A stretch of DNA of 21,718 bases, taken from the NCBI GenBank assembly GCA_934271275.1, contig CAKQRD010000026.1:1-21718 (forward strand), given 5' to 3'. Position numbers and translations under genes: made by a program. Origin of the DNA: an uncultured Clostridia bacterium. GTDB lineage: Bacteria > Bacillota > Clostridia > Christensenellales > Borkfalkiaceae. Within the stretch, counting starts at the first letter, position 1, and the number at the start of each line of letters is the position of its first letter. Shown in pieces: positions 15,601 through 21,718 of this stretch. The notes under the pieces were generated by a model. It saw nothing but the letters and a program-made list of their open reading frames with translations, was not told the DNA's origin and ran no database searches.

Positions 15601-16663
15601 CATTGTCGTTCACAACACTACAACCTTCAATCGCAACGTCCGTGCCGTTAGCATCGAGAACTACGCTTTCGGTATACACGGTATCGTCCTTTTTATCGGG
15701 AACAAGCTCAACGTAATCGACGAACACCTGTCCCGCAGAACCGCCCGTTCTTTTTATAACGAACGAATCGAAATATCCTTCCGAATCCGCTATTTTAGAA
15801 GCGTTTATTTCAAACACCACGGCTTCCGTTGCGTTAGCGGTGGAAACCGCTCCCGCAGGAGTCGCAAACTCCGTATCTGCGGTAGCGTACGCCGTGTGAA
15901 CCACTCCCGCCGCCGCGCCGATAAGCATTTTTACGTTCACGGTAGCAAAATTGCTCGCTTTATATCTTTTTGCAAGGTTTACCTGTATCGTTTCGCCGTC
16001 GGAAATCGCATTAGAGGTATAAGAAACCTTTAAGTTTTCTTCCGAACCGGGCAGTAAGCCCCACCAATTACCGTTATCCGTATTATCCTGCACTCCCGTA
16101 TGTTGCCCCGAAAGCCAGAGGTCTGTGCCGTTCGCGTCGAGGAAAATATTTGCGGAAGGCAATTCGTCTACTTTCTCTTTTGCTTTTTCCCACACGTTAC
16201 CGCCTTTATAAACGAATTCTGCCGATTCGAGACTTACGCTGTAATCGCCGATTGCTACGGTCACGGGGCAACCGTCTATAACGTTGGTTATCGAGTACAC
16301 GCCGCCGACGGAGATAACGTCTCCCTCGTTTGCCGCCACGCCTTCAAAATACAGCGTGCGGTTGTCTTCTTTTATAACTCTGAACGTTATAGTAATATCT
16401 TCGCCGTTCTTTTTAGCCGCGCCGCCGTACTGAATATACCACGTTCCCGTAATAGAATCGGAAGTGGAAGTAGCGTTGACGTAAAAGGTATTGTTGTTCG
16501 TATCCGCAGTCTCGACAACTTTTTCTATCCCTGTCACCTCGTAGACGGGAGCTTCCGCTTTTACCGCGGGCGGCGCGAATACCGCGAGCGCGCCCATACA
16601 CAGCGCGATTACGAAAAGTACGGGTATCAGCCATACTTTTGCTTTACATATTGTTTTCTTCAT
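12692..16663 (-). CDS. Giant secreted multimodular protein with a C-terminal glycosidase-like TIM barrel
   Basis: 1323 aa from the ATG at 16663, preceded by AAGGAG. A longer reading from 16711 would place 16 residues before the signal peptide and is less likely. A signal peptide ends at PAVKA. It is followed by an N-terminal domain (about 38-160), three beta-sandwich modules (about 172-325, 332-484, 490-645) that mostly end in FVDYVELVPDKKDD, a short beta-repeat (650-715), a mixed alpha/beta region (715-875), then a TIM barrel (about 880-1175) and a C-terminal beta-domain. Barrel landmarks are LGMVLDEPN (Glu982), YVNLFPS, SVDRYPLTYD (near 1056) and FIQTMPYG (near 1097), matching the lipoprotein at 6213-7679. 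No C-terminal anchor is present. It is probably an extracellular glycan-degrading enzyme with binding modules. Family and substrate are unknown. Confidence 0.72.
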   Translation of the reverse strand: MKKTICKAKVWLIPVLFVIALCMGALAVFAPPAVKAEAPVYEVTGIEKVVETADTNNNTFYVNATSTSDSITGTWYIQYGGAAKKNGEDITITFRVIKEDNRTLYFEGVAANEGDVISVGGVYSITNVIDGCPVTVAIGDYSVSLESAEFVYKGGNVWEKAKEKVDELPSANIFLDANGTDLWLSGQHTGVQDNTDNGNWWGLLPGSEENLKVSYTSNAISDGETIQVNLAKRYKASNFATVNVKMLIGAAAGVVHTAYATADTEFATPAGAVSTANATEAVVFEINASKIADSEGYFDSFVIKRTGGSAGQVFVDYVELVPDKKDDTVYTESVVLDANGTDVAIEGCSVVNDNEPDVFGNDGSTKMIYTGGIADGGTVTVTLGKKYLARNFASLKVRMVVGSWGDQSNVVTNTAFATSDTGFTAPAGTVQTGHGNVETILEINAAVLADSEGYISSFVIRKTETFSVSGQLFFDYVELVPDKKDDTEYKQNVVLPIDGNSVAMDNGTYGEDTFGVMSDDKTAIVASTAEIGNNTAIKFTFKTKYKAANFSTVSITIGATNWTANNVITTTMYALTDTGFAVPLASATNSAEGFGRATITANAEALADNYGYIGGFYLVKTQTGTAAEPDPKWQFFAGAVTLNVPSYTMMIIDGDTTVKNVVKGEAFKMSDIGAVNSATHIVAGYKINGKLYSKDYTFVPAADTEIEVIRVAFRVLDGAYIKYAGKGLRFVLFLSEADYEAVKAIVSEENISFGVIMIKINSDGSDGTIRVKAAANYYLEDGNIKFNGLITEIPETAEAYTTQFRAGGYLSIKYEDKTDATMIYANEPAAEYKIRSIYDVAKAAIAAGGLTGEALEACETIVGTVDLSSTNLPDYNEKKKDMSLIISGWLIPKGLDYNNAKWIKEAGLDVLFAVPAGSENTIYFDAYDEEAKRVLDILDANGVKVYINTLDGKGEDGNRTAVGFQKVAQFQHNAVLGMVLDEPNKTEIDNIAAQVDFYNQYANGKNLYVNLFPSFAPALSEFSGLTAAKRYEQYLEYFCENVLSKLTTGEKWLSVDRYPLTYDAKGNKCLDAGWLADVQAVAKVAQKYEGIKTNFFIQTMPYGADSEGNGYGAVEGSRDRVPTIEDIRLQEMALMAFGFDGISMFCYGTPVASGEFSSDQVAMIDREWNKTDIYEAVKQATSELKKFDHVLLQFDYQSTFTNDGGKTVTSSTILNTTSNASFKNLDRVKISETSSIKSLYTSQDTLFGYFKDVKGNEGFVAVNYNDTSKKRIDTVEITFDSAQYNAAVCYIRGEQKIIPLTNGKLTLELGVGEGVFVIPCQTI
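15680..16555 (-). repeat. Duplicated N-terminal block, copy in the 1323-aa protein
   Basis: Partner of 11558-12428. A further short block is even closer at DNA level: the segment coding for KTQTGTAAEPDPKWQFFAG is almost base-for-base identical at about 11107-11169 and 14755-14819, which points to gene conversion between the two genes. Confidence 0.85.
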
Positions 16664-16729
16664 ATCATTTCTCCTTATATATTTTAGCCTTATATATTTT
16701 TCTGCCTTCACGGCATAACCTTCAAGCTA

Positions 16730-18274
16730 TTAAAGCTGTGCGTTGGTCTTATAGTCGTTCCACTTTCTGTTGACCTCTTCCACGACGGCAGCCCAAGCCT
16801 GCGCCGCGCTTTTATACTCGCCGCGGGAAGTGGCGTTTTTCATAAGCGCTTCCGTACCGTAAGGTCTTGCGCCGCCGAGCGTGAATATCGGACTGCAATT
16901 ACGCTTTATCGTATAAACGGGTATCGCCGCGGAAGAGAAGCTCTGTTGAGAAACGCTCCACGCGCTCCACTCCTTCATATCCGGACCTTCGCCGTTGCTG
17001 TAATTTATCATCATGGGAAGCTGCGTCGTTTCCCAGTAGGTTTTAAGATTTTCGTCCGAATAGAAGAATTTCAAGAATTCCTTCGCGCCCGCTTTGGAAG
17101 TAGCGTATTTGGGTATGATTATTCCGTGTGCGTCGAAGTTGGTCGCCATAAGATTTCTCGCTTCGTAAACTCTGTTCGCGTCCTCTCTCGAAACCTCGTA
17201 GCCTTCGCCCGAAAGCGGAACGTCTTCCGCAGAGGTAACCTTGTCTACCGCGTCTATAAGCGCGGCAAGCTCTTCGTCGGGTTCTCCGCCGTCGAAGCCG
17301 TCTATCGTCGGGCATTTATCTATAATAGAGCTTATAACGGGACTCTTCATCATAGCGAAGCTGTCGCGCGCACCGGAGGTGTTGCGCATTTCGTTAAGAA
17401 GCCAAGAGCCGTTCAGCATCATAACCGCCTCGTTATGCAGATATTTGGTTTGAGAAGCGGTATGCGTATTAGAATTAGAACCGTCTACCAGATAGTCGGG
17501 CTTCATAATTCTTTCCAGAACTTTAAGAGCCTCGTATCTGCCGTCCTCTTTCAGAAGAACGTTTTTGGAAGGAGCGGGATCTTCCGCGCCGCCGTCTAAT
17601 TTCCAGAACGTGTTATTGACGTAGCCGAGAGAATCGTACTGCGCCTGCCATACTTCGAGCATATGCGTCCAGTAGCCCTCGTCCTTAAAGCTTATCCAAG
17701 GCTTCATCGTCACGTCTTTGCTTTCGTAAAGCCCTACTACGAGAGCCTCTAATTCGTTAGTCGTGCGGGGAACGCTGAATTTAACGCCGTCAACTATGGT
17801 TTTGTTGTAAACGATTCCGTACCAGCCGCCGCCGTAGGAAAGCGAATAATAGTTCCCGTCCTCGTAAACGAGTTCGTTAAGGAAGCTCTTTTCAAACTTT
17901 TCGCCTATGGTTTTGGATTCGCCCTGATAGGTCGTGTCAAGCACGTCGTTAAGAGGCTCTGCATACTTTTCGATTTTGGTAGATACGCCGTCTATCGCGT
18001 ACATCCAAATATCGGCTTTATCTATCCCCTCTCTGCCGAAATCGCTTTCTATCGTTTTGGAGTTGGAGGAATCCTCGTAGCTTACGGTATATCCCGTATT
18101 TTTAGCGTTGAAAGCATCCGCCGCCTTGATCAGAAACTGTATGCCCGTACCCGAAGACCAGATCTTGATAACGACCTCGTTTTCGGAATGTGCGCCGGAA
18201 TTGCCGCCGCAGCCCGCAAAACCGCAAACCGCCGTAACAAGTCCCAACACGATTGCCAAAAGTCTTTTCTTCAT
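16730..18274 (-). CDS. Sugar ABC transporter solute-binding lipoprotein (family 1)
   Basis: 514 aa with a signal peptide and lipobox FAGC (Cys near residue 21). EVVIKIWSSGTGIQFLIKAA is the usual first strand and helix of family 1 (MalE-like) binding proteins, and the length is normal for oligosaccharide binders. Asp/Trp/Tyr-rich segments such as MKPWISFKDEGYWTHMLEVW are consistent with stacking on sugar rings. It captures oligosaccharide outside the cell and delivers it to the permeases encoded immediately upstream. The ribosome-binding site GAGGT lies 8 nt before the start, 21 bp after the second permease gene. A glycan ligand is inferred from the neighbouring hydrolases; the exact sugar is unknown. 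Confidence 0.88.
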   Translation of the reverse strand: MKKRLLAIVLGLVTAVCGFAGCGGNSGAHSENEVVIKIWSSGTGIQFLIKAADAFNAKNTGYTVSYEDSSNSKTIESDFGREGIDKADIWMYAIDGVSTKIEKYAEPLNDVLDTTYQGESKTIGEKFEKSFLNELVYEDGNYYSLSYGGGWYGIVYNKTIVDGVKFSVPRTTNELEALVVGLYESKDVTMKPWISFKDEGYWTHMLEVWQAQYDSLGYVNNTFWKLDGGAEDPAPSKNVLLKEDGRYEALKVLERIMKPDYLVDGSNSNTHTASQTKYLHNEAVMMLNGSWLLNEMRNTSGARDSFAMMKSPVISSIIDKCPTIDGFDGGEPDEELAALIDAVDKVTSAEDVPLSGEGYEVSREDANRVYEARNLMATNFDAHGIIIPKYATSKAGAKEFLKFFYSDENLKTYWETTQLPMMINYSNGEGPDMKEWSAWSVSQQSFSSAAIPVYTIKRNCSPIFTLGGARPYGTEALMKNATSRGEYKSAAQAWAAVVEEVNRKWNDYKTNAQL

Positions 18275-18295
18275 ACATTTTACCTCGCTTTTTTA

Positions 18296-19162
18296 TTATT
18301 CTTTCAATCCGCCCATACTCAGATTGCTCGTCAACGCGTTGTTGAACACCGAAAAGAGTATCAACGGAGGAATTGCCGTTATCATATACGCCGCGTACAG
18401 TAAGTCCATACGCACCTCGTACGTCATATTAAGCTCGAACAGATATATACCGCTTGCAAGAGTGGGAAGCTTCGGCAGATATATAAGCGGATTCGCATAG
18501 TTGTTCCAGTCGCCTACCCACGCGAGTATAAACAGCGTGCCGAAAACGTTCATAACCTGCGGCAGCATTATTCTGAAAAATACCGTATAATCGTTCGCGC
18601 CGTCTATAAACGCCGCTTCCGCATATCCCCACGAAAGGTTTGAAAACGCCGCCTGAAAATACAGGTAGGTCATATTCATTCCGCCGAACGCGAGAATTAT
18701 CTGCGAATACGAGCTTATAAGTCCTAATTTATAATACAGTCTGTACGCGCTTCCGCCGCTGCCGTATATCGGAAGTATAACTATAAACGTAACTATAATT
18801 CCGTATAATTTAGAACCGGGGAATTTGTATTTCGTCGTCGCGTAAGCAAGCATACACGCCATCATATTCGTAATCAACGGCCCGAGTATCGAGAAATACA
18901 TACTGTTAAGAAGCATTCCGAAGAAATCGTAACCCTCGACTTTAAGGCGGGTAAATACTTCGAGATAATGCTTGAAATGCGCCGTCTCCGGCAATCCGAA
19001 CGGGTTTAATATAACCTCGTCGTGCGTTTTTAAGCCCGCCAGAAAGCCCCATACGAATATGTATATATAGCTTAACGCCACAGTCATAAACATTAAGAAT
19101 ACGATTGCGAAAACTATCCGTTCGGAAACGGTGCGGCGCGCAAATAAATTCTGTTTTTTCAT
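18296..19162 (-). CDS. Sugar ABC transporter permease, MalG/UgpE type (CUT1)
   Basis: 288 aa with about six membrane helices and a cytoplasmic N-terminus. The ATPase-docking EAA loop reads EAAFIDGANDYTVFFRIMLP near residues 182-201, and the sequence ends GGLKE as is typical for MalG-type subunits. It pairs with the MalF-type subunit encoded just before it; the stop and start codons overlap by one base (TGATG), so translation is coupled. No ATP-binding subunit lies in the window. In Firmicutes CUT1 systems it is commonly supplied by a shared MsmX/MsmK-like ATPase elsewhere. Confidence 0.92.
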   Translation of the reverse strand: MKKQNLFARRTVSERIVFAIVFLMFMTVALSYIYIFVWGFLAGLKTHDEVILNPFGLPETAHFKHYLEVFTRLKVEGYDFFGMLLNSMYFSILGPLITNMMACMLAYATTKYKFPGSKLYGIIVTFIVILPIYGSGGSAYRLYYKLGLISSYSQIILAFGGMNMTYLYFQAAFSNLSWGYAEAAFIDGANDYTVFFRIMLPQVMNVFGTLFILAWVGDWNNYANPLIYLPKLPTLASGIYLFELNMTYEVRMDLLYAAYMITAIPPLILFSVFNNALTSNLSMGGLKE

Positions 19163-20112
19163 CAGTATTGCACCTCCCCGAACATTTTATCCGAAAGCTT
19201 TCTTACCGTTAAAGCTATCGTTACCGATACGACCGTCAGCATCAGCCCGACCGCGGACATATAATTGAACGCGTTCGATTGCTCGGGATCGCCGGTTATA
19301 TTGTATAGCTGCATATACATCCAGTTAGACAGCGTTTGCGTACCCGCCTTGCCCTGCGTAAGAAGGAATACGTTTCCGCTCGCCCCGAATACGCCCGCTA
19401 TGTTCATCATAAGCAAAAGTCCTACCGTCGGCCAGACCATAGGAATCACTATCTTAAACGCCTCTTGAAGCCAGTTCGCGCCGTCAAGCTTTGCGGACTC
19501 TAAAACCGATTCGGGAATTCTTCCGAACGAACCGCTCAGAAGCACCATGTTCATCGGGAAATTCAGCCACATAAGGTTTCCGAGTACAACCTTGTTTGCA
19601 AAACGCGGCTCGTCGAGAAGGTCGGGCATATAATCGAGATGATAAAGATTTTTAACTATTTCCGCTATCGGTCCGTTTACGCCTATTACCTGCATAAACA
19701 CGGAGTTTATTATCGTTCCCGCGATAAGCGCGGGCAGAAAGAAGCAGATTTTGAAAAATCTGTACATAAAAATTTTCTTATACAGAAAGAACGAAACGAA
19801 AAATCCAACGAAGAACATAAGCATATTCACGCCGAAGGTTATGAACGTGTTTCTGAACGCTTCGCCCATTTCCGACCCGTTAGAAGAGAGTTCGCCGAAA
19901 AATCTTGCGAAATTTTCGAGCGTCCAGTATGTCCCTACTCCCTGCTTCGTAAGCTGAAAAGCCATAACGAACGAGTTGCCGTTGACGTAAACGTAGAAAA
20001 TCAAAAAGTAAACGGTCGGAATCGTTATAAACGAGAGCAGGAAAAGAGCGCGTTTAAAGCTCCGTATCCGCTTATCTCTTATAGCCGTTTCCGTGCTTGT
20101 AGTGTTTTTCAT
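19162..20112 (-). CDS. Sugar ABC transporter permease, MalF/UgpA/LplB type (CUT1)
   Basis: 316 aa with a short basic cytoplasmic N-terminus and six predicted membrane helices. The EAA loop ESAKLDGANWLQEAFKIVIP is present in the last cytoplasmic loop. It is the first gene of the long minus-strand operon, 46 nt or so downstream of the predicted start of transcription. The ribosome-binding site is only fair: GGAG lies 11 nt before ATG. The arrangement MalF-MalG-binding protein downstream of a divergent AraC regulator is typical of Clostridia oligosaccharide importers. Confidence 0.92.
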   Translation of the reverse strand: MKNTTSTETAIRDKRIRSFKRALFLLSFITIPTVYFLIFYVYVNGNSFVMAFQLTKQGVGTYWTLENFARFFGELSSNGSEMGEAFRNTFITFGVNMLMFFVGFFVSFFLYKKIFMYRFFKICFFLPALIAGTIINSVFMQVIGVNGPIAEIVKNLYHLDYMPDLLDEPRFANKVVLGNLMWLNFPMNMVLLSGSFGRIPESVLESAKLDGANWLQEAFKIVIPMVWPTVGLLLMMNIAGVFGASGNVFLLTQGKAGTQTLSNWMYMQLYNITGDPEQSNAFNYMSAVGLMLTVVSVTIALTVRKLSDKMFGEVQY

Positions 20113-20164
20113 AGTGCGGTGTTCTCCGTCCTTAAAACATTGCGTTCCTTAAATTTCTGAAAAG

Positions 20165-20193
20165 ATTATATCATTACCCCCCCCCGAGGTAAA
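20165..20193 (-). promoter_or_regulatory. Predicted operon promoter with a G9 tract in its spacer
   Basis: On the minus strand an exact TATAAT (20170-20165) is preceded by TGA, giving an extended -10 (TGATATAAT). A weak -35 TTTACC (20193-20188) lies exactly 17 bp upstream. Nine of those 17 spacer bases are one G homopolymer (20185-20177). Transcription would start near 20158. The weak -35 fits dependence on an activator bound at 20202-20234. Confidence 0.6.
20177..20185. repeat. C9/G9 homopolymer in the operon promoter
   Basis: Nine consecutive C on the plus strand, the only homopolymer of this kind I noticed in the window. It lies wholly between the predicted -35 and -10 boxes of the transporter operon. 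Confidence 0.9.
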
Positions 20194-20201
20194 TAACAAA
20201 A

Positions 20202-20234
20202 CGTGCAGTTTATATAATACATCGTGCATTTTAT
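20202..20234. promoter_or_regulatory. Probable AraC-family operator (21-bp-phased direct repeat)
   Basis: CGTGCAGTTTAT (20202-20213) and CGTGCATTTTAT (20223-20234) differ at one base and are spaced 21 bp start to start, two helical turns. That matches the paired half-sites used by AraC-type dimers. The proximal half lies 8 bp upstream of the operon -35 box, a position for activation. The distal half abuts the regulator's own -35 box, allowing autoregulation. The binding protein is inferred to be the adjacent regulator. Confidence 0.65.
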
Positions 20235-20263
20235 TTGACATCCGCCCCCGCTCGGTTTATAAT
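20235..20263 (+). promoter_or_regulatory. Consensus promoter of the AraC-family regulator
   Basis: TTGACA (20235-20240) and TATAAT (20258-20263), both exact, are separated by 17 bp. The -10 box ends only 7 bp before the regulator's ATG at 20271, so the transcript probably begins at or next to the start codon. Confidence 0.8.
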
Positions 20264-20270
20264 AAAACGT

Positions 20271-21101
20271 ATGGAACGCTTTTTAATTTCCGAAACGAAC
20301 AAGACTTCCGATTTACAGCCCAAAATGACGTATTTTATAAAAGATATTTGTTGCGAACCGCTTGAAGTCGTATACCAGACGCATTACGTCGCCGAGTTTA
20401 TTTATATAATAAACGGCAGCGGAATCGCGGATATAAACGGCGTCAAACACACCTTATCCGCAAGGGATTTTTATATAATAAACCCGTATAAAAAGCACGG
20501 AGAATGTATTATTAAAGGCAAAAGATTCTACTATTTTATAATAGGCGTAAAGAATTTTTTTCTACCGCAAAAAACGGGCGACGAATTCGAGTTTTTAAGG
20601 TCGCTTTCGCCGAACGATAACATCGTGCTTTTGCTCAATAAAATCTACGAAGAACAAACGAAACAAAAACACGATTACGAAAAGGCGACCGAAAATTATT
20701 TTTCTTTGCTTATTACCGAAATCGAACGAAAATATTGCGGTAAATCAATGCCTTTACCGATTCTTACAGACGATCTGGCGGGTGCGGCGAGGAGGATTAT
20801 AGAAGAAGGCTTTGCGGGAAACATAAGCGGAAAAATGATTGCGGGAATCCTGAACGTAAACCATAACACGCTGGAACGCAGATTTAAAAAAGCAGTCGGC
20901 AAATCTATGCAACAGTACATTCTGGAACGCAGAATTTTGTGCGCGAGGGAAACGCTGGAACGGAACAACGTTTCCACCACGCAGCTCGCAAGCTTTACGG
21001 GGTTCGACAATCCGGCGTATTTTTGCAAATATTTTAAAAAAATAACGGGTATGACCCCGAAACAATATCAAAAAGAATTTATGAATAAAGAGAAGAAATA
21101 A
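20271..21101 (+). CDS. AraC-family transcriptional regulator with N-terminal cupin domain
   Basis: 276 aa from ATG 20271; the start is placed after the promoter, which excludes the in-frame extension back to 20235. The N-terminal half is an AraC-type cupin that would bind a sugar (VAEFIYIINGSGIADINGVK, with HGECIIKGKRFYYFIIG). The C-terminal 100 residues hold two HTH units (ISGKMIAGILNVNHNTLERR and VSTTQLASFTGFDNPAYFCK) followed by the family ending GMTPKQYQKEF. It is divergent from the transporter operon and is the obvious candidate to activate it through the direct repeat at 20202-20234. No Shine-Dalgarno site precedes the start. A shorter form from ATG 20325 is possible but also lacks one. 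Confidence 0.88.
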   Translation: MERFLISETNKTSDLQPKMTYFIKDICCEPLEVVYQTHYVAEFIYIINGSGIADINGVKHTLSARDFYIINPYKKHGECIIKGKRFYYFIIGVKNFFLPQKTGDEFEFLRSLSPNDNIVLLLNKIYEEQTKQKHDYEKATENYFSLLITEIERKYCGKSMPLPILTDDLAGAARRIIEEGFAGNISGKMIAGILNVNHNTLERRFKKAVGKSMQQYILERRILCARETLERNNVSTTQLASFTGFDNPAYFCKYFKKITGMTPKQYQKEFMNKEKK

Positions 21102-21110
21102 TATTTTTTC

Positions 21111-21303
21111 TCAGGCAACCTCGCCTAATTTTCGTTTGCAATGCTTGGAACGAGATACCCCGCCATCTTGCACAATAAATTCACGTTCAAAATATTTGCT
21201 TTTACCCGACGTTTCCTTTATTATTTGGTATTTATCGCTCGGTTTATCCGTAAACTTTTTTTACCTCGGCGGTCTGCTCTTCTAAGTCTTTTAGAAATTC
21301 TGC
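21111..21303 (-). pseudogene. Possible frameshifted gene remnant convergent with the regulator
   Basis: Two minus-strand readings look protein-like: AEFLKDLEEQTAEVKKVYG (21303 to a stop at 21244) and, in the next frame, FTDKPSDKYQIIKETSGKSK (a stretch within the frame that ends at a stop at 21111). They join into one reading if a single base is removed from the A7 run at 21256-21262. No start or family is recognisable. It may be the tail of a decayed gene, or chance. Confidence 0.25.
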
Positions 21304-21376
21304 TTTTTATCTTAAATACTTTAACCCGTCTCACATAGAAACCGTTGAGTCTCCCCGTCTCATCGAAAGAAAATAC

Positions 21377-21447
21377 GATACATAAAAATAACGTGCGATA
21401 CAGGGGTTTCCCCATATTGCACGTTACCGGCATTTTTACTGTTGCAG
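21377..21447. repeat. 70-bp palindromic repeat, copy 3
   Basis: Third copy, same orientation as copies 1 and 2. The hairpin core is 21389-21426, with apical stem GGGG/CCCC around TTT. It lies 103 nt beyond the stop codon of the right-edge ATPase on the minus strand and is followed on that strand by TTTTT. The remaining non-coding DNA at 21304-21376 and 21448-21550 shows nothing else I can support. Confidence 0.85.
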
Positions 21448-21550
21448 TAGTTGCTTTTTAATAAAAAATCACCGCTTTTACTTGTTAATTTTCTCTACCT
21501 TTTTATCTGCCAAAATATCGTATTCGACTTTTTATCTGTACTCATTTATT

Positions 21551-21718
21551 TTAAATGTACCATACAGGCAACTGTAGTACGTTATCTCTCAATAATCCGG
21601 GTTGCGGACATAAACACACTACGGCGCCCATACCTCTCTTTTTATCTTCAACTTTGTCTAAAACCGTAAACGCCCTTATCGCATCAACAGAAACCTGAGA
21701 ATTTTGTTTAATCTCGAT
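21551..21718 (-). CDS. C-terminus of a COG1373-type ATPase (DUF4143), cut by the window edge
   Basis: An uninterrupted 55-codon reading from the right edge to the stop at 21551. It contains IEIKQNSQVSVDAIRAFTVL and ends DNVLQLPVWYI. This matches the C-terminal pattern of DUF4143 ATPases: (P)IEIK, then an alternating strand, then a final 'xxxPVxYI'. The AAA domain would lie beyond 21718. It resembles the remnant at 1983-2198 in domain and in being followed by the 70-bp repeat, but not closely in sequence, so they are separate family members. Whether it is intact cannot be judged here. Confidence 0.65.
   Translation of the reverse strand: MEIKQNSQVSVDAIRAFTVLDKVEDKKRGMGAVVCLCPQPGLLRDNVLQLPVWYI

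Noticed and set aside
20202..20234. Shared TGCACG/CGTGC core between the operator half-sites and the 70-bp repeat arms
   Set aside because: The overlap is only about eight bases and the surrounding sequence and geometry differ, so it is probably coincidence.
21141..21338. 65-aa plus-strand hydrophobic reading frame
   Set aside because: No ribosome-binding site, low-complexity Leu/Phe/Arg composition, and it lies opposite the more protein-like minus-strand remnant.
207..21447. CRISPR array
   Set aside because: Only three copies, spaced by 1.6 and 19.5 kb with genes between them, and no cas genes.

Overview
The window looks like a chromosomal piece from an uncultured gut member of the Clostridia, plausibly of the Christensenellales or Borkfalkiaceae type. 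That guess rests on strong Shine-Dalgarno sites, lipoprotein signal peptides, InlB-type and Cys-rich 'GHxYGEW' surface repeats, a CUT1 sugar transporter without its own ATPase, and a Gly/Cys-Ala C-terminal membrane anchor. Taxonomy is inferred from protein style only.

Left flank (1-2200): AT-rich accessory DNA. It holds a tRNA-like 3' half next to a perfect bidirectional hairpin, an AbrB/PIN toxin-antitoxin pair with a consensus promoter and a perfect palindromic operator, two small hypothetical genes (one HTH-like), and the C-terminal remnant of a COG1373-type ATPase (DUF4143) on the minus strand. Two copies of a 70-bp palindromic repeat lie here, and a third lies near the right end.

Centre (about 2190-20112, all minus strand): one long operon-like run, read from right to left. 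It encodes two CUT1 sugar ABC permeases, a solute-binding lipoprotein, a 1323-aa secreted multimodular protein with a glycosidase-like TIM barrel, a 39-aa peptide, a 1104-aa anchored surface protein that shares its N-terminal modules with the 1323-aa protein, a 506-aa secreted beta-sandwich protein, a 488-aa TIM-barrel lipoprotein, a 789-aa lipoprotein with a tyrosine-phosphatase domain, and a GH38 alpha-mannosidase pseudogene. The GH38 gene has an in-frame stop and is cut off where the ATPase remnant begins. The layout fits a Gram-positive glycan-utilisation locus: surface proteins bind and trim a glycan, the binding protein and permeases import oligosaccharide, and a housekeeping MsmX-like ATPase presumably powers transport from elsewhere in the genome.

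Right flank: a divergent AraC-family regulator (20271-21101). The shared intergenic region contains a consensus promoter that predicts a leaderless regulator mRNA, a 21-bp-spaced direct repeat resembling an AraC operator, and an operon promoter whose 17-bp spacer contains a C9/G9 homopolymer, which could vary in length. Beyond the regulator are a decayed coding remnant, repeat copy 3, and the C-terminus of another COG1373/DUF4143 ATPase running off the right edge.

The most unusual points are the G9 tract inside the operon promoter, the 70-bp hairpin repeat that sits just past the stop codons of two separate DUF4143 ATPase C-termini, the 39-aa peptide between two paralogous giant surface proteins, and a pair of divergent TIM-barrel enzymes sharing an unusual motif set.
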